From: Adhaeribacter aquaticus DSM 16391
GTDB lineage: Bacteria; Bacteroidota; Bacteroidia; Cytophagales; Hymenobacteraceae
DNA: 64,000 bases
Reading direction: 5' to 3'
NCBI RefSeq assembly: GCF_000473365.1
Contig: NZ_KI421517.1
Location: 2,381,504 to 2,445,503 of the forward strand
Shown: positions 1 to 9,332 of the stretch, piece by piece
Layout: each line of letters starts with the position of its first letter
Numbering within the stretch: position 1 is the stretch's first letter
Made by a program: the position numbers and the translations under genes
The notes under the pieces: model-generated
The model's database searches: none
Seen by the model: the letters and a program-made list of their open reading frames with translations, nothing else
Told to the model about the DNA's origin: nothing

Positions 1-118
1 AAAAATAAACCTTAAACCTAAACACCCGGTATAAAAAGGCACTTATGTCAGTAAAAAAACAGCCCGCTAAAATATTTTAGAATATTCGGCAGAAACTAAA
101 ATAGAGGCAGAAATAAAA

Positions 119-131
119 TGACAAACTGTCA
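119..131. promoter_or_regulatory. Short inverted repeat upstream of dnaK
   Basis: TGACA-AAC-TGTCA is a perfect 5-3-5 inverted repeat. It begins 35 bp upstream of the start of the sigma-54-like promoter of dnaK. It could be a regulator site, but an enhancer-binding protein for sigma-54 normally binds further upstream. A chance occurrence cannot be excluded. Confidence 0.3.
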
Positions 132-153
132 CAGAAAACAATATTTTTTGAGA

Positions 154-169
154 TGGCACGCTGCTTGTT
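154..169 (+). promoter_or_regulatory. Sigma-54-like -24/-12 promoter of dnaK
   Basis: TGGCACGCTGCTTGTT matches the sigma-54 consensus TGGCACGRNNNTTGCW at all seven -24 bases and at TTG of the -12 box. The usual GC of the -12 box is GT here. The ATG of dnaK lies 70 bp downstream of the first T. A near-identical box (12 of the first 14 bases) precedes lon in this window, which makes chance less likely. No TAnnTTTG housekeeping promoter was seen in the same leader. Confidence 0.5.
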
Positions 170-223
170 AAGTACCTCTTAGCAATTAAAACTGTGGAAT
201 AAGAATTTAAAACTATATAGATA

Positions 224-2173
224 ATGGGAAAAATAATAGGAATTGACTTAGGTACTACCAACAGCTGCGTGGCCGTAATGGAAGGGAACGAGCCAGTGGT
301 AATACCAAACAGCGAAGGCCGTAGAACAACACCTTCTATCGTAGCTTTCCTGGACAATGGTAACGGAGAACGCAAGGTAGGTGATCCGGCTAAGCGTCAG
401 GCTATCACCAACCCACAAAATACAATCGCTTCTATTAAGCGTTTTATGGGTCGTGGTTATTCTGAAGTAACCGGCGAAACATCGCACGTGTCATACAATG
501 TAGAAAGTGGTAGCAACAATACCGTACGCGTACGGATTGGCGACCGTCAGTATACACCACAAGAAATTTCGGCAATGGTTCTGCAAAAAATGAAGCAAAC
601 TGCCGAAGATTATTTAGGTACAACGGTAACTGAAGCGGTTATTACTGTACCTGCTTACTTCAACGATGCCCAGCGTCAGGCTACCAAAGAAGCCGGTGCT
701 ATTGCAGGTTTAGAAGTAAAACGGATTATAAACGAACCAACTGCTGCGGCATTAGCCTACGGCTTAGATAAAAAACATAGCGACCAGAAAATTGCCGTTT
801 ATGACTTAGGTGGTGGTACATTCGATATCTCTATCCTGGAATTAGGTGACGGTGTATTTGAAGTACTTTCTACTAACGGTGATACGCACTTAGGTGGTGA
901 TGACTTTGACCAGGTGATTATAGCTTGGTTAGCCGATGAGTTTAAAGCCGAAGAAAACATGGACCTGCGCCAGGATCCAATGGCTTTACAGCGTTTAAAA
1001 GAAGCGGCAGAAAAAGCAAAGGTTGAATTATCCAGCTCTAACGAGACCGAGATCAACTTACCTTATATTACCGCTACGCAAACCGGCCCGAAACACTTAG
1101 TACGTAAATTATCGCGTGCTAAATTCGAGCAATTAGCCGATGATTTAGTTCGTCGTTCGATGGAGCCTTGCCGCAAAGCCTTACAGGACGCTGGTTTATC
1201 GGCTTCCGATATCGACGAAGTAATCCTGGTAGGTGGTTCTACCCGTATTCCACGAATTCAGGAAGAAGTAGAGAAATTCTTTGGTAAAAAACCATCTAAA
1301 GGTGTTAACCCGGATGAAGTAGTAGCAATTGGTGCTGCTATCCAAGGTGGTGTATTAACCGGTGAAGTAAAAGACGTTCTTTTATTAGATGTAACGCCAC
1401 TTTCTTTAGGTATTGAAACCATGGGTGGTGTAATGACTAAATTAATTGAGTCTAACACAACCATTCCGAGCAAGAAATCAGAGACGTTCTCAACGGCTTC
1501 TGACAACCAGCCAAGCGTGGAAATTCACGTATTACAAGGTGAGCGCCCAATGGCCCGCGATAACCGCACCATCGGTCGTTTCCACTTATCTGATATTCCA
1601 CCAGCGCCACGTGGTGTTCCGCAAATCGAAGTAACCTTCGATATCGACGCCAACGGTATTCTGCACGTATCGGCTAAAGATAAAGGCACTGGTAAAGAGC
1701 AGAAAATCCGGATCGAAGCTTCTTCTGGTTTATCCGAAGCAGAAATCGAGCGGATGCGTAACGAGGCGAAAGCCAACGAAGAAGCGGATAAACGTGCGAA
1801 AGAAGAAATTGAAAAGCTGAACAGCGCTGACTCGATGATCTTCCAGACCGAGAAACAGCTGAAAGAATACGGTGATAAACTTTCTGCCGGTAATAAATCA
1901 GCTATTGAAGGTGCCTTAGCTCAGTTAAAAACGGCACATGGCTCTAAAGACTTAGCTGGTATTGATGCCGCTTTAGAAAGCCTGAACAACGCGTGGCAAG
2001 CTGCTTCGCAGGAAATGTACGCTGCTACCGGTGGTGCTGGTCAACCAGGTCCTGACGCCGGTTTCGGTGGTCAGCCAGGTGGTAATGGACAACCTAATGC
2101 CAACGGTAACGGCCAAGGCAACGCCGACCACGTAACTGATGTTGACTACGAAGAAGTAGATAGTAACAAGTAA
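224..2173 (+). CDS. dnaK: Molecular chaperone DnaK (Hsp70)
   Basis: DnaK is the ATP-dependent cytosolic chaperone that works with DnaJ and GrpE to fold new and stress-damaged proteins. The 649-residue length is normal. The N-terminal ATPase domain starts with the phosphate-1 loop [10 protein letters not shown] (residues 5-14), and the phosphate-2 loop DLGGGTFD is near residue 195. The linker [13 protein letters not shown] precedes the substrate-binding domain, followed by a helical lid and a Gly/Gln/Asn-rich tail ending in an acidic DVDYEEVD-type motif. The ATG follows an AT-rich leader with a sigma-54-like promoter. No dnaJ or grpE lies downstream; a strong terminator follows within 20 bp, so the gene looks monocistronic. 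Codon choice looks like that of a highly expressed gene. Confidence 0.98.
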   Translation: MGKIIGIDLGTTNSCVAVMEGNEPVVIPNSEGRRTTPSIVAFLDNGNGERKVGDPAKRQAITNPQNTIASIKRFMGRGYSEVTGETSHVSYNVESGSNNTVRVRIGDRQYTPQEISAMVLQKMKQTAEDYLGTTVTEAVITVPAYFNDAQRQATKEAGAIAGLEVKRIINEPTAAALAYGLDKKHSDQKIAVYDLGGGTFDISILELGDGVFEVLSTNGDTHLGGDDFDQVIIAWLADEFKAEENMDLRQDPMALQRLKEAAEKAKVELSSSNETEINLPYITATQTGPKHLVRKLSRAKFEQLADDLVRRSMEPCRKALQDAGLSASDIDEVILVGGSTRIPRIQEEVEKFFGKKPSKGVNPDEVVAIGAAIQGGVLTGEVKDVLLLDVTPLSLGIETMGGVMTKLIESNTTIPSKKSETFSTASDNQPSVEIHVLQGERPMARDNRTIGRFHLSDIPPAPRGVPQIEVTFDIDANGILHVSAKDKGTGKEQKIRIEASSGLSEAEIERMRNEAKANEEADKRAKEEIEKLNSADSMIFQTEKQLKEYGDKLSAGNKSAIEGALAQLKTAHGSKDLAGIDAALESLNNAWQAASQEMYAATGGAGQPGPDAGFGGQPGGNGQPNANGNGQGNADHVTDVDYEEVDSNK

Positions 2174-2192
2174 TTTGTAGATTTGTTTATGG

Positions 2193-2228
2193 TAAAAAGC
2201 CTTTCTGGGAAACTAGAAAGGCTTTTTA
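2193..2228 (+). terminator. Intrinsic terminator of dnaK
   Basis: A perfect 14-bp stem (TAAAAAGCCTTTCT paired with AGAAAGGCTTTTTA) with an 8-base loop, followed by T-rich sequence, lies 20 bp after the dnaK stop codon. Confidence 0.85.
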
Positions 2229-2500
2229 CTTTTATTGTGAATATGATATGGATGCAGATATACCAATCTTTTATTAGCTTTAAAATCCACATAATACAAC
2301 AATAAATAATTTTGTTAAAATCAGGCTCCTTTATAGCAAATGAGCCGTTAACCTACCTGCCTTCTCCTTTATCTAATAACAAACATTTTAATATTCATGT
2401 ATCACTCGTGGCTTTTATATAAGCCAAGGTTTAAATTAAATATCAGAAGGATTTGTCCGTTCCTGATTATGTTCTCAACTTATTATTATAACCTGATAAT
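2229..2500. other. AT-rich intergenic stretch, no gene seen
   Basis: Between the dnaK terminator and the 3' end of the hydrolase pseudogene no open frame with coding character, RNA gene or clear repeat was seen on either strand. Confidence 0.6.
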
Positions 2501-3956
2501 TTAGAATTGATGGAAGGTTGTTTCTTCGGGTGCAAGTTTCGGTGTAGATTGGATAGTCCCTTCTGCTTTTGGAATCTCAACTTTAACAACCTTTGAAGCC
2601 AAGTGTAATTTTTGAATCTTAGGCGCCAGAAAATAGTCAATTATTTCTGCAAACATGTTGGTGCAGGTCCAGTACCGGCTGTGGGTGAAACTATGGAACT
2701 TAGATGGAAAGCTACAGTTTACATTAGTTACTCCATCGTAATAATCCAAGGAACCACTTACATAATCCCGAATATCAAAATAGTTTCGCCAAGTCACTTT
2801 TTCGAATAACCTTTCTTCGCAGGGTTTTACTTTGGGGTAAGTACCATTGGCTATATTAGAAAGATCGGCCCAATTGCGTTGTTTAAACCCGTGGAAATGG
2901 TTGATAATTTGGAAACGCAAATACTCGGTTTCCGGCACCTGCTCCCGGAAAAAAAGGCAATCTTATCCAGGGGGCTGCCAAATGTGACCAACCCAATTAA
3001 ACGTCCTGCTACACCTAGTCCTTTTGGGATTGGAGTAGTATTCAGGCTTTCCCCCTTCTTATTGTATCCTTTTAGCTCGCCCTGGTTTACTAAATGGTTA
3101 ATGCGGTTTACAGCATCAAAAGCCACCTAACTGCCCAAGGAATGGCCAGCTAATAACACCTGGTCGTATTGAAATTCCAATTTCCCGGTTTGCGGATCAG
3201 GGGTGGCTTCCAATAAATACCGCAAGGCATTTACAGCACCATCCAAAATGCAATTCCGAATACGAAAAATTTAGATTTAGCATCCGTAGTGTTATAAATA
3301 GAAATATCATTCAGGATATTGGATAATTTATCCAGTGTTCCGTTTAGCTTTCCCTGAAAAAAGAGTGACACAAACGGACCAATTACTGGAATAGCCGAGA
3401 AAAGTTTAACCAAAGCATCGATGGCCCAATTAAGAAAAAGAAAAAGTTGCGGAATAAAGCTTACACAAAACCAATAAGTAACAGGGTTGAATTTGCCATC
3501 TTTAATAAAGATACTTTGATCTTCGTTAGCATTAGCAAAAACTACATTGTTCTTATAAAATTTCCGGGCTCCCCGGGTTACGTTATTCAACCATGTATTT
3601 AAATCTTTCAAGGTAGCCTGCCCTTCGGTTTCATGCGCCCAATAGTATTCATAAATATCCAGGTGAGGCCCTTGGGTTCCTTCTTCCCGAAGCCGCAGAA
3701 AATTATCGAACCAGGGTGTAGAACTATCAGAAGCACTTTTCCGAGCCAGATGGTGTTCAATTGCCAAATTGTAACCTGCAGCTTTGTAGGTTTCGGCTAA
3801 GCCTCGGGTAAATCCATCCAAGGTTTCCAAGGGGTTTTGGTTCCCGATACCATGCACTACTAAAATAGCCGTATTTTCTGCTATCCACCGGTTGCCGATG
3901 GCCTCTTCCAAATTAGTATAGTTGGTTAGAAGAACACTATTATTCATGATTTTCAT
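2501..3956 (-). pseudogene. Broken alpha/beta-hydrolase (lipase-like) gene
   Basis: Three consecutive reading frames on the minus strand join into one protein of about 480 residues. The N-terminal piece (3956-3231) contains ILVVHGIGNQNP, a strand followed by the oxyanion HG motif, plus a hydrophobic stretch. After a frame change near 3231-3280, the next frame reads a GHSLGS nucleophile elbow that is followed at once by an in-frame TAG (3127-3129), where related proteins continue. The frame runs on to a homopolymer of seven T (about 2947-2953), where a one-base change is needed to continue as REQVPETEY and on to the stop at 2501. Two frameshifts plus a stop right after the catalytic serine argue for a real pseudogene rather than one read error. 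The intact ancestor would be a serine hydrolase of unknown substrate. Confidence 0.8.
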
Positions 3957-4035
3957 AATAGTAGCTTTAGAGATGTAATTAACTAAATTTAACTATATCT
4001 TCCCTCTAAAGAAATACTGAAAATTCAGTATTCTT

Positions 4036-4857
4036 TTAGATAAGCCCTTGATTAATGGCAAATTGCACAACCCCGCCAGCTGTTTTGGCCTGGGTTTTCT
4101 CTATGATTTTTTGTCGGTGGGTGTTAACGGTATGAAAGCTAATACACAGCTTGTCGGCAATATATTTACTACCATAACCAGCTGCAATTAGCTTTACAAT
4201 TTCTAACTCCCGCTTGCTTAAAATGGGCTTACCAATGTCCGAGTCAACTGTAGGAGCAGGAAAATAACCTGTATCTGAAACGGGAGCAGCAATAGGAACT
4301 GCAAAATTTCCACCTTGTTTTATTTGGGTAACATCTGAACACACTCCCAATAAATGGGTAATATTCCCTAAGCTATCCAACTGAAGAACCGAGTTCTGCT
4401 CCAGAATTTCAACCGCCTCGCCAGTAGGTTTTAGAACGCGGTAACTATTGGTAAACCTAAATTGTTTGCGTTGATTTGGGGTTTGAGAAAGTAAAAACTC
4501 CCAGGTTTGACGGGCAGAAATCCAGGTTTTGGAAAGATCGTCAGGGTGGGCAATTTGGTTAAAGAAGTTCAAACCCTTGTTTAAGAACTGCTCCGACTCG
4601 TAGCCAACTAATTCGCCCACATTTTGGCTAATGTACTCAAATTGCTGGTGCCGGATATCCAAAATCCAGGTAACACAAGGACCATGATTGAAAATAAAAT
4701 TTAAAGCTGGGTTGGCTTTAAAATATAGATCAAAATCTGATTTTGCTGAACTATAATTCTGGGTTTGCCACAGTTCACAAAGCTCCTGGTATATTTCCAG
4801 CCCGGAAATTGGGGCTATTGCAGCAGCCCCCATAGTTGATCCCTTTCCCTCTCTCAT
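4036..4857 (-). CDS. PAS-domain LuxR-type transcriptional regulator
   Basis: A 273-residue one-component regulator. The middle part (about residues 50-190) has PAS character, with an HQQFEYISQNVGELVGY-like sensing strand and a PAC-like end. The C terminus (about residues 212-273) is a GerE/LuxR helix-turn-helix beginning LSKRELEIVKLIAAG, with recognition helix SFHTVNTHRQKI. There is no receiver domain or membrane segment, so the signal is probably cytosolic. An internal ATG nine codons in is an alternative start. It stands alone between the hydrolase pseudogene and a long empty stretch, so no target is suggested by context. The ligand is unknown. Confidence 0.85.
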   Translation of the reverse strand: MREGKGSTMGAAAIAPISGLEIYQELCELWQTQNYSSAKSDFDLYFKANPALNFIFNHGPCVTWILDIRHQQFEYISQNVGELVGYESEQFLNKGLNFFNQIAHPDDLSKTWISARQTWEFLLSQTPNQRKQFRFTNSYRVLKPTGEAVEILEQNSVLQLDSLGNITHLLGVCSDVTQIKQGGNFAVPIAAPVSDTGYFPAPTVDSDIGKPILSKRELEIVKLIAAGYGSKYIADKLCISFHTVNTHRQKIIEKTQAKTAGGVVQFAINQGLI

Positions 4858-5277
4858 ATCAATTTACTTATGGTTTAAAAGCAACTTTGGGATTTGTATT
4901 CCTATTAATGTTTTTGACCTCACTTAACTATAAGAAGTTTATAGAAATATACTTACTTTAAAAAGGACTTTTTACATATAATAATAACATCAGCTTTTTA
5001 TAAGCTTTTATACAAAACCTCTTGCTACAACGTTGCTTTACAGCATATTAACCCTTTAAAACCACTGATAAACAGCTTAATAGTAACATTACTTACTGCA
5101 GCGGGACGGCTATTTCAGAGGTAAAAGGAGGCAATAAGCTAAAACTGAATCCACCATAAATTAAAAAAGGTAGTAAGCCAAAGGATTTGGAATGGAAAAG
5201 GAACAAAAAAATCATTAAGTATAACTAGAACTGTATTGTTAGGTAGGGTTCTATATTCTTTATAATCCAAAAGGATT
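4858..5277. other. About 420 bp without a recognisable gene
   Basis: This AT-rich stretch lies between the start of the LuxR-type regulator and the terminator of the barrel protein gene. No coding frame, RNA gene or strong repeat was seen. It must hold the regulator's promoter, but no clear TAnnTTTG box was identified. Confidence 0.5.
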
Positions 5278-5287
5278 AAAACAAAAA

Positions 5288-5309
5288 TACCCGGCTACTG
5301 CACCGGGTA
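5288..5309 (-). terminator. Terminator of the outer-membrane barrel gene
   Basis: On the minus strand TACCCGG pairs with CCGGGTA around an 8-base loop, followed by TTTTTGTTTT. It lies 27 bp past the stop codon of the barrel protein gene. Confidence 0.7.
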
Positions 5310-5336
5310 CTTCTGATAAATTAAGATAAGATCTAA

Positions 5337-7778
5337 TTAATTTCCGCCAGCCCGGTTTAATTCTTCCAGGCTGTTGTTCCGCTTTTTAGCTTCGAACTTG
5401 GCTCCTTTATTGAATTTGTAACGTAAGTTTAAGCGTACACTTTGTTGACCAAAATATTGGTTAAACTCGTTGATGTTACCGTTGTAATTAGCTTTCCCGA
5501 TTACCCGCCGGGTTCTGAAAACATCGGTTACATTTAAGCTTAAATCTAACTGATCATTCAGGAAAGTTCGTTTTACTCCCAGGTCCACGCCCCAATTAGC
5601 ACCTATTTTATATAAACCATACGCATTTGGTCCCTGATATCCAACATTCAGCTCCATGCGTACTTTGTTGGGGAGCATAATATTATTGGTAGCCTGGGCG
5701 TAGAAAAACAATTGTTCGTTGCGCATCGCCTGATCATTCATTTTTATGGTATAGTTCTGGTGCGCAATGGTTACGTTATTATTGATATCCCACTTGGGAG
5801 AAACCTTAATGGGGGCCACCAGCGTAGCACTTACATTTTTAAATTTATCTACATTCCGCTGCATAAATATAGTAGTGTTGGTTTCTACAAACTGTTCCGG
5901 AATTTCAGCAATAAAGTTTGTAGTATGGTTGTAGCTTAAAGATAAATTATATACCCCTTTAATGGTTTGAGTTACTTGGAAGGCATCGGTATACTGCGGC
6001 TTCAGGTTCGGGTTTCCCTGCGCATACGTGTACTTGTCCAGGAAAAAGATAAATGGATTTAAGGCCTCGTACCGGGGGCGGCTAATCCGACGGCTGTAGT
6101 TATAAGTAAGCTGGTAATCTTTATTTACTTTCTGCGACACAAACACACTGGGGAACAAATTCAGGTAGTTGAAAGGATTAGTTGTATTTTTAGTTACCGA
6201 ACGACCTTCCGCATTGGTTTGCTCGGCCCGTAAACCAGCCTGTACACTCCACTTATCGCCGAAGCTGGTATTAAAATTAGAATAAGCGGCAAATACATTT
6301 TCAGTGTAAATAAAATGGTTGGTTCTTCTGTTGTCTACTACCTCGGTATTATTTTCGGTAAGGTTATAAAATCGCAAATCGTTATCAGAAACTACGTGAC
6401 TGGCTTTTAAACCAGCTTCTAATTTGGTGGTTTTACTGAATGGTTTGGCAAAATCTACTTTAGCCGAATAAATATGGTAGTTAGGTATATTTTTGCTCGT
6501 AGAAACATCCAGGTTGCCTTCGCCGGCTTCGTTTATCTGCTTGCTTAAATTCATAAACCTGGTGTTCCGGTTATCAGCCATTATTACATAATCTAAATCA
6601 GCGGAAATAGTGGTGCCGGCAGAATCTAATTTACCCAGGTAATGTGCATTAAACGTACCGTTGTTAAAGGAACCGTTTATCAGGTTAGTAGACCGGATAA
6701 GAGAATCCTGAGCAGCAATGCCATTGCTTAAATAAGTAGAGGTTACAAATTTATTATCGGCCTGGAAGTGCATCAGGTTAGCCATTACGCCAATGCTGTG
6801 CTTTTTATTAATATCGAAATCGGTGCCCAGGCGTAGGGTGGGCAAAAAGCGGATGCCTTCTTCCCGGCCGCTTTGGTCGAAACTGACACTGCTGGTTTCA
6901 GAATTGAATTCCCGGGTCATGGTATTAATGCGCAGGTTCGTCCGGCGGGCTATATCCAGGTTAGCAAAAGAATTCCACTTGCCTTTTTTGTAGTTAATGT
7001 TTCCGCCGTTGGAAAAGCCATACATACCATTAAATTGTCCGCCCCCATATATGCTGCCATTCATGCCGCTTATGGTATTCTTTTTCAGGTTCAGGTTAAT
7101 AATACCAGAGGTACCTTCTGCATCGTATTTAGCCGACGGGTTGGTAATTATTTCCAGATCCTTTAAATTTTCAGCTGTCATGCCTTGCAGCAAACTTTGC
7201 AAGTCTTTACCGGATAAGTATGTAAGTTTGCCATCAATCATAATACGTACGCCGGCTTTACCATTTAATTGAATATTACCATCCTGATCGATGAATACTC
7301 CCGGAGATTTTGCTAGCACTTCATAAATAGTACTACCGGCAGCCAGAGCTGTATTTTCTACACTCACTACCATTTTATCCGCGTGGTTAGTGACAGTTGG
7401 CCGCATAGCCTGTACCACCACTTCTTTCAGCATTTTAGTATCTTCTTTCAGCAATAAATTACCAAAGTCTTTGCTAAAGGTAGCTGAGGTAACCTCGAAA
7501 GGAGCGGTATCGGTTTGGGTATAGCCAATAGCGCTTAACCGCAGGAAGTATCTACCCGCTGCCGGCGTTTTTATGCTAAACCGGCCGTCGCCGTCGGTAA
7601 TACCCCCGGTAACCACTGCCGCATTACTCCCTTGTAAAATGGCAACTGTACTGTAACCTACCGCATTACCTTTTTCATCTTTAAGAGTACCCGTTAATAA
7701 TCCGGAGGTTTGAGCGAAGCTCATGTTTACCAGGAGCGTCAACAAAAAAATCAGGGGAAGGATGTAATCTTTTTTCAT
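5337..7778 (-). CDS. Outer-membrane beta-barrel family TonB-receptor-like protein
   Basis: An 813-residue outer-membrane protein with a cleavable signal peptide (residues 1-22, ending SFAQ). A carboxypeptidase-regulatory-like beta-sandwich follows (about 25-110), then a TonB plug domain (about 120-230, with IMIDGKLTYLSG and a SAKYDAEGTSGIINL motif), and a large barrel ending in RYKFNKGAKFEAKKR. The plug-barrel order fits the Bacteroidota 'outer membrane beta-barrel family' rather than classical siderophore receptors. These proteins transport or bind unknown ligands with TonB-ExbBD energy, or act as OM scaffolds. It is monocistronic. A TGGCACC box lies 69 bp upstream of its ATG, resembling the sigma-54-like sites of dnaK and lon. 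Confidence 0.85.
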   Translation of the reverse strand: MKKDYILPLIFLLTLLVNMSFAQTSGLLTGTLKDEKGNAVGYSTVAILQGSNAAVVTGGITDGDGRFSIKTPAAGRYFLRLSAIGYTQTDTAPFEVTSATFSKDFGNLLLKEDTKMLKEVVVQAMRPTVTNHADKMVVSVENTALAAGSTIYEVLAKSPGVFIDQDGNIQLNGKAGVRIMIDGKLTYLSGKDLQSLLQGMTAENLKDLEIITNPSAKYDAEGTSGIINLNLKKNTISGMNGSIYGGGQFNGMYGFSNGGNINYKKGKWNSFANLDIARRTNLRINTMTREFNSETSSVSFDQSGREEGIRFLPTLRLGTDFDINKKHSIGVMANLMHFQADNKFVTSTYLSNGIAAQDSLIRSTNLINGSFNNGTFNAHYLGKLDSAGTTISADLDYVIMADNRNTRFMNLSKQINEAGEGNLDVSTSKNIPNYHIYSAKVDFAKPFSKTTKLEAGLKASHVVSDNDLRFYNLTENNTEVVDNRRTNHFIYTENVFAAYSNFNTSFGDKWSVQAGLRAEQTNAEGRSVTKNTTNPFNYLNLFPSVFVSQKVNKDYQLTYNYSRRISRPRYEALNPFIFFLDKYTYAQGNPNLKPQYTDAFQVTQTIKGVYNLSLSYNHTTNFIAEIPEQFVETNTTIFMQRNVDKFKNVSATLVAPIKVSPKWDINNNVTIAHQNYTIKMNDQAMRNEQLFFYAQATNNIMLPNKVRMELNVGYQGPNAYGLYKIGANWGVDLGVKRTFLNDQLDLSLNVTDVFRTRRVIGKANYNGNINEFNQYFGQQSVRLNLRYKFNKGAKFEAKKRNNSLEELNRAGGN

Positions 7779-7832
7779 GGTTTTAATAATAAGCTGGTAT
7801 GTGTGTGCTGTTTTACACTGATAATTTAAGAA

Positions 7833-7848
7833 GTAAGAACGGTGCCAA
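7833..7848 (-). promoter_or_regulatory. Weak sigma-54-like box upstream of barrel protein gene
   Basis: On the minus strand TTGGCACCGTTCTTAC has a good -24 element (TGGCAC) but a poor -12 element (TTAC instead of TTGC). The distance to the ATG (69 bp) is nearly the same as for the dnaK box (70 bp). Confidence 0.25.
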
Positions 7849-8027
7849 AATTCTATATATTGATTTTCAGACCTTTACAATTTTTACAACTTAAAAAAGT
7901 GTTCGTATTTGGTACAGGAGTGTCCGGTTTACTACTAAAGTTTTTATTAGTTTGCTTAGGTTCACCAGGCTAAAGCCTAATAGTTTCAGATTTAGAGTTA
8001 ATTTATTTTATCCGGTTCAGGTGATAC

Positions 8028-8333
8028 CTAAGGCAATATGTCGGCTCCAGGGTTTAAGATTAAAACAGCCCCTCTTAATGTGCCAGCAGGTTTGTCTGGG
8101 TCTGGCGGTAAAGGTTTCTTCTTTTTTGTTTTGAGTTGGCTTTCCGGCGTGTCAGGAAGAAACTCGGCATCTTGTATTTGTTGTTTTTTAGAAAGTGTGC
8201 CCGGAGAAGGCGTTGCCTCTTCTTTTTTTTCTGAAGTAGGTACAGGTGATTTTCCTGCATATACCACCGTGTTGGTCCATAGGGTTAAAAAAATCCCGAT
8301 CAGATTTAGCATGTAGAAAGCTTTTGTTTTCAT
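8028..8333 (-). CDS. Small secreted protein, unknown function
   Basis: A 101-residue product not recognised as any family. Residues 1-26 form a plausible signal peptide ending VVYAG. The mature part is Pro/Lys/Glu-rich with an acidic-proline segment and a run of lysines, likely disordered. An overlapping open frame on the plus strand (8038-8316) lacks such organisation and is taken as a shadow. A 10-bp inverted repeat lies upstream at 8446-8495. Confidence 0.5.
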   Translation of the reverse strand: MKTKAFYMLNLIGIFLTLWTNTVVYAGKSPVPTSEKKEEATPSPGTLSKKQQIQDAEFLPDTPESQLKTKKKKPLPPDPDKPAGTLRGAVLILNPGADILP

Positions 8334-8445
8334 AAGACCGCACCTTTTGTCGTTCTAATTTTAATTTACTGCCTTACCTAACCCTTTACCGCTTCTCTTT
8401 CTTCCCTGCACCGTTGGCTAGGTTTTTATTTCGCAACAAAGATAT

Positions 8446-8495
8446 TATACAGTACTATGCAAAGCAAGGTAGTGTTTTAACTAAGGTACTGTATA
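8446..8495. promoter_or_regulatory. 10-bp inverted repeat, possible operator
   Basis: TATACAGTAC and GTACTGTATA are perfect inverted copies separated by 30 bp in an otherwise gene-free stretch (8334-8775). The spacer holds partly related sequence (GTACTATG, GGTAGTG). This looks like a regulator binding region whose downstream gene may have been lost; it could also serve the divergent small secreted protein. Confidence 0.35.
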
Positions 8496-8775
8496 GATAT
8501 AAAAAGTGCCTTTATGGTTGCCTGAGGGCAGAAAAAAAATTTAAAATATTTTTCAAGAAGCTTAAAAATAGAATGAACACCATCATAGTACCGGAAGCAG
8601 AAAGGGATAAGGAGAGATGTTTAAGCAATACTTCGGGCAATGAAAGCCTGGAAATTTAGTTCTGAAACTGGTTTAATTGTTTCGGAGCTTCTGTTCTAAA
8701 ATAACGGCCACCTATCATCATGTCCAATTACTCTATTTTGGCTGGTAAACCTCTATGAACAGAAACTATTTCACC

Positions 8776-9145
8776 ATGAGAAAGCTAACACTACTAGCAG
8801 CACTTTTATTGGGAGAAACAGGAATATTAATGACAGCTCTTAAAAGTCTCCTACCATAAGGACTGTCGGGCACTCCTGCGGAAAGAGCAGAATGACAAAC
8901 AGCTTTGATGACGGAGCAATCAGGACTCTCAGCTGATCAGTCGAAAAAATTAAAGAAATAAATCTGGTGCGGGTTACGGAGATGCAAACCATCTAGGATA
9001 AGGCCATTGCCGATCGCGAAGACATGAGGTAAGGGTCTCAGACATTACGCGAAAATATAATACGCCGTAAACTATTTTAACAGCCGATCAATACGCTAAA
9101 TAAAAAGCTAACCAGGCACAAATGAGAAGTAATAGGAGGAGGTAA
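8776..9145 (+). pseudogene. Degraded paralogue of the downstream LTxxQ secreted protein
   Basis: From ATG 8776 a signal-peptide-like start (MRKLTLLAALLLG) can be read, followed by several stops and frame changes. Through them runs recognisable sequence: LSADQSKKLK, then VTEMQTI-stop-DKAIADREDMR-stop-GSQTLREN, then LTADQYAK-stop-KANQAQMRSNRRR-stop. These line up in order with LTADQTTRIK, LNEMKSLRSKAGDDREAMIQGSQAIREK and LTPDQFAKFQ...AQAKNKRG of the intact gene 200 bp downstream. At least four stops and one frameshift show long decay after a tandem duplication. Confidence 0.8.
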
Positions 9146-9332
9146 TTCGCACTGTTAGTAATAATTTACCGGTACATCAAAACCAAAATAGCTGTGGGTT
9201 TTTCTTACGCGGCTTTTTTTGATATTTACTTTTTAATTCCTAAGTTTCGGAAATATTTCAGCCGGAATCATTTATACTATATATCGGTTATTACCTGAAA
9301 CAGGAATTAACCGAATCCAATTTAAAATTACC

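Noticed and set aside
8038-8316. Plus-strand frame opposite the small secreted protein
   Set aside because: The minus-strand frame has a proper signal peptide and a Pro/Lys-rich tail; the plus-strand product is its mirror, with poly-Phe from the lysine run.
8414-8659. 81-codon plus-strand frame, Lys-rich
   Set aside because: It needs a TTG start, has low-complexity AT-driven composition and no signal, domain or ribosome site; it lies across the inverted repeat region. It could be remnants of a lost gene, but not a gene to call.
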